Origin: Burkholderiaceae bacterium
Lineage (GTDB): Bacteria; Pseudomonadota; Gammaproteobacteria; Burkholderiales; Burkholderiaceae_C
NCBI GenBank assembly: GCA_026125795.1
Contig: JAHCKM010000003.1
Coordinates: 806,001 to 870,000, forward strand
DNA: 64,000 nucleotides
Direction of reading: 5' to 3'
In this document: positions 62,182 to 64,000 of the stretch, piece by piece
Position numbering within the stretch: the stretch's first letter is position 1
Layout: every line of letters starts with the position of its first letter
Program-made: the position numbers and the translations under genes
The notes under the pieces: model-generated
Told to the model about the DNA's origin: nothing
Seen by the model: only the letters and a program-made list of their open reading frames with translations
Database searches by the model: none

Positions 62182-62270
62182 GCCATGCTCGTGCGGGAGG
62201 GAGTGCTGCGGACGGTTCCCGAGTGTGCATCAGTGGCCCGGCTCGCGGCGTCGGGAGTTGACCGCCGCGA

Positions 62271-62290
62271 GCGTAGGACAGTTCCTACGC
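62271..62290. promoter_or_regulatory. Inverted repeat GCGTAGGA-CAGT-TCCTACGC
   Basis: A perfect 8-bp inverted repeat with a 4-bp spacer lies 90 bp upstream of the receiver-protein gene and 9 bp after the DUF1328 stop codon. It could be an operator for the receiver gene or a small hairpin. A half-site GTAGGA recurs at 62575-62580. Confidence 0.4.
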
Positions 62291-62298
62291 CGCCGGAC

Positions 62299-62466
62299 TC
62301 ACGGCCGCTTGCGCAGCAAGTTCACCACGAAGCTGCCGATGGCGAGCACGATGAACACGAAGAACAGGATCTGGGCGATGCCCGCAGCACCCGAAGCGAT
62401 GCCAGTGAAGCCCAGCAGCGCCGCGACCAGCGCGATGATGAAAAACACGACAGCGTAGTACAGCAT
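62299..62466 (-). CDS. DUF1328 small membrane protein (YtjA-like)
   Basis: This 55-aa peptide has two hydrophobic helices ([37 protein letters not shown]) and a basic tail (LLRKRP). The ATG at 62466 follows GAGGAG. Members of this family are usually induced by envelope or osmotic stress and often sit near BON and CsbD genes, as here. Molecular role unknown. Confidence 0.9.
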   Translation of the reverse strand: MLYYAVVFFIIALVAALLGFTGIASGAAGIAQILFFVFIVLAIGSFVVNLLRKRP

Positions 62467-62598
62467 GCTTGCTCCTCGATCAAAGATGGATGACACGCAA
62501 AGGCTAGGGCGGCCCCACGTGGCCTGCAGTGGGCTGACGTGCCGACGCGAGGTCGGCCGGATGCGAAGCGCGCTGTAGGACGCGGGCCGGACGTCAAC

Positions 62599-64000
62599 TC
62601 AGGGCCGTTCGCCGAGCTCCGGCACGCGTATCTCGCAGGTGACGCCGCGCGGACTGTTCTCGCGCCAGCGCACCTCGCCGCCCAGCAGCTTCACGCGCTT
62701 GCGGATGCCGCCGAGGCCCAGACCGTGCGCCCAGTCCTCGGGTTTGCGGCCGGCGCCGTCATCACTCACGAGCAGCGTGAAGCGGCCGCGCTCGAAACGG
62801 CCCGACACGTCGACGCACCCCGCTTCGGCGTGCACGATCACGTTGTTGATGAGCTCGCGCAGCATGCGAGTCAGCGCCGACCACTGCACCACCGTGAGGT
62901 TGACGTCGCGGTCGAAGTCGAACGACCAGTCCAGCTCGCAGTGCGCCGCTTCCAGCCGCTGCGTGATGTCGGCCTTCCACTCCGCACTCGCATGCGACAG
63001 CAGGTGCGACGAAGCGGCCAACCCGCGTGTCAGCGTCTTCAGGTCCTGCAACGTGTGGCGGACGTAGTCTTCCATCTCCGGGCTCTGCGCCTTGTACATC
63101 AGCGTCAGCAGGCGCGCGCCGATGTCGTCGTGCAGGTCCTGTGCGATGCGCGCGCGCTCCTCGTTGCGCCCTTGCTCCACCGCGCGGTCGAACGCCACGG
63201 CCCGCACGAGCTGCTCCAGCACACGATCGGTCAGGCGCGCGTCGTCGCGCGTGAACATGCGCCGGCCGCGACGCGCGAAGCGCAGCACCAGCGAGCCGCG
63301 CGGCTGGTTCTCTTCGGGCACGCCCGGCACGCGTGGCAACGGCACCACCATCGTCGAGCCATCACCGACCACACGCGCGCCGCCAGCGCTGCGCGAGGTG
63401 TGCGACAACTCGAGCGGCTCGAACAACTCGCGCATCAGCCGCGCGAAGTGCTCGGTGCTGTCGCCGCCGGCGGTCTCGATCTCGCGTGCGATGCGGTACA
63501 GGCTCTCGAACATGCGTTCGGTGGTCAGCATGTTGCTGCCCATCAGCAGGTTGAGCATCCATTGGCGCGCGCCTGCATAGAGACCGAGCGCGAGAAAGAG
63601 CGCCAGCGTGTGCGACGTGAACTGCCCCAACGCGAACACCGCGACGAACAGCAGGTCGAGCGAGGTGGCCACCGCGCTGATGCCGGCCAGCAGCGTGAAC
63701 TCGCGCATCACCTGCTGCGAACGCGACAGGAACGGCACCAGCATCAGTGCCGAGGCCTGGAACACGTACCAGATCAGCGCACCGGGCCCGGCGGCGAATT
63801 GCTGCACTTCAGGATTGGGTTGCGACAGGGCGATCGCCGCCGTGAGCAGCAGCAGGATCGCGAGCACGGCCAGGCCGAGGCGGCGCATCACGATGACCAT
63901 CGGATGCGGCTCGAGGCGATACGACCAGGTGAGCACGACGTAGCCGGCGGCGAAATAGCCCAGGTGCATCGTCTGCACCCACCACCACAGCCGCGGGATC
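62599..64000 (-). CDS. Membrane sensor histidine kinase, N-terminus beyond the window
   Basis: The frame stays open to the right edge (reading IPRLWWWVQTMHLGYF), so the start lies outside. At least 467 residues are visible: five or more N-terminal transmembrane helices, a coiled linker, a HisKA_3-type phospho-acceptor region (RIAQDLHDDIGARLLTL), and a HATPase domain (LRELINNVIVHAEAG; LVSDDGAG; GLGLGGIRKRV). It probably pairs with the receiver protein or the NarL-type regulator in this cluster. Confidence 0.88.
   Translation of the reverse strand, partial: IPRLWWWVQTMHLGYFAAGYVVLTWSYRLEPHPMVIVMRRLGLAVLAILLLLTAAIALSQPNPEVQQFAAGPGALIWYVFQASALMLVPFLSRSQQVMREFTLLAGISAVATSLDLLFVAVFALGQFTSHTLALFLALGLYAGARQWMLNLLMGSNMLTTERMFESLYRIAREIETAGGDSTEHFARLMRELFEPLELSHTSRSAGGARVVGDGSTMVVPLPRVPGVPEENQPRGSLVLRFARRGRRMFTRDDARLTDRVLEQLVRAVAFDRAVEQGRNEERARIAQDLHDDIGARLLTLMYKAQSPEMEDYVRHTLQDLKTLTRGLAASSHLLSHASAEWKADITQRLEAAHCELDWSFDFDRDVNLTVVQWSALTRMLRELINNVIVHAEAGCVDVSGRFERGRFTLLVSDDGAGRKPEDWAHGLGLGGIRKRVKLLGGEVRWRENSPRGVTCEIRVPELGERP

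Overview
The window is about 64 kb of GC-rich DNA from a betaproteobacterium. It is most likely Burkholderiales and close to the Comamonadaceae/Rubrivivax-Leptothrix group. This rests on very high GC in all codon positions, an EarP-type elongation factor P pair, the neighbourhood efp-earP-uvrC-pgsA-HU-tRNA-Val-ppiD, and a dispersed GC-rich intergenic repeat. The species call is inference. I found no insertion sequences, phage genes or CRISPR array. Both ends cut genes.

1-5051 is a four-gene tripartite efflux operon (outer-membrane factor, MacA-like adaptor, ATPase, FtsX-type permease), each gene overlapping the next by 4 bp.

5169-16479 (minus strand) is one long colinear unit. It runs from a 2-aminoethylphosphonate-type ABC transporter (binding protein, ATPase, fused permease) to the transaminase PhnW, then to a gamma-glutamylation cassette: a glutamine-synthetase-like ligase, an iron alcohol dehydrogenase, two PuuD-type amidohydrolases and an aldehyde dehydrogenase. 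A HAD phosphatase ends it. The opposite strand (16813-22972) carries a Na/Pi cotransporter with a PhoU-like tail, a DMT permease, a GntR regulator, phosphonoacetate hydrolase PhnA and phosphonoacetaldehyde dehydrogenase PhnY. PhnW, PhnY and PhnA make a complete route from 2-aminoethylphosphonate to acetate and phosphate. The transporter promoter region and the regulator promoter share an 18-bp motif that is a good candidate operator. A cupin and a dimethylglycine/sarcosine-dehydrogenase-like FAD-GcvT fusion follow.

25870-35176 holds an orphan type IV pilin and a glycerol module: ABC transporter glpV-S-T-P-Q with a DUF2160 protein, glycerol-3-phosphate dehydrogenase glpD, and the divergent DeoR regulator glpR. 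Both glp promoters carry TTCG repeats spaced one helical turn apart. ETF-ubiquinone oxidoreductase follows.

37117-43685 has a short-chain dehydrogenase, a YceH protein, two thioesterases, a PAS-LuxR regulator, a 3-oxoacid CoA-transferase pair, a gamma-glutamyltransferase and a 55-aa coiled-coil protein. A 20-bp perfect palindrome lies between one thioesterase and the CoA-transferase.

43696-58489 is mostly housekeeping: pyrD, rpiA, mnmC, a DUF3445 protein, efp, earP, uvrC, pgsA, an HU protein, tRNA-Val, ppiD, tRNA-His and a sorbosone-dehydrogenase-like protein. A likely small RNA with an anti-Shine-Dalgarno stretch sits at about 58580-58658.

58738-64000 groups two BON lipoproteins, two sensor kinases, two response regulators and a DUF1328 peptide, a probable envelope-stress and signalling cluster.

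Taken together, the middle of the window looks specialised for small amino-alcohol, aminophosphonate and glycerol compounds, such as lipid head groups. That reading is inferred from gene content and is not demonstrated.
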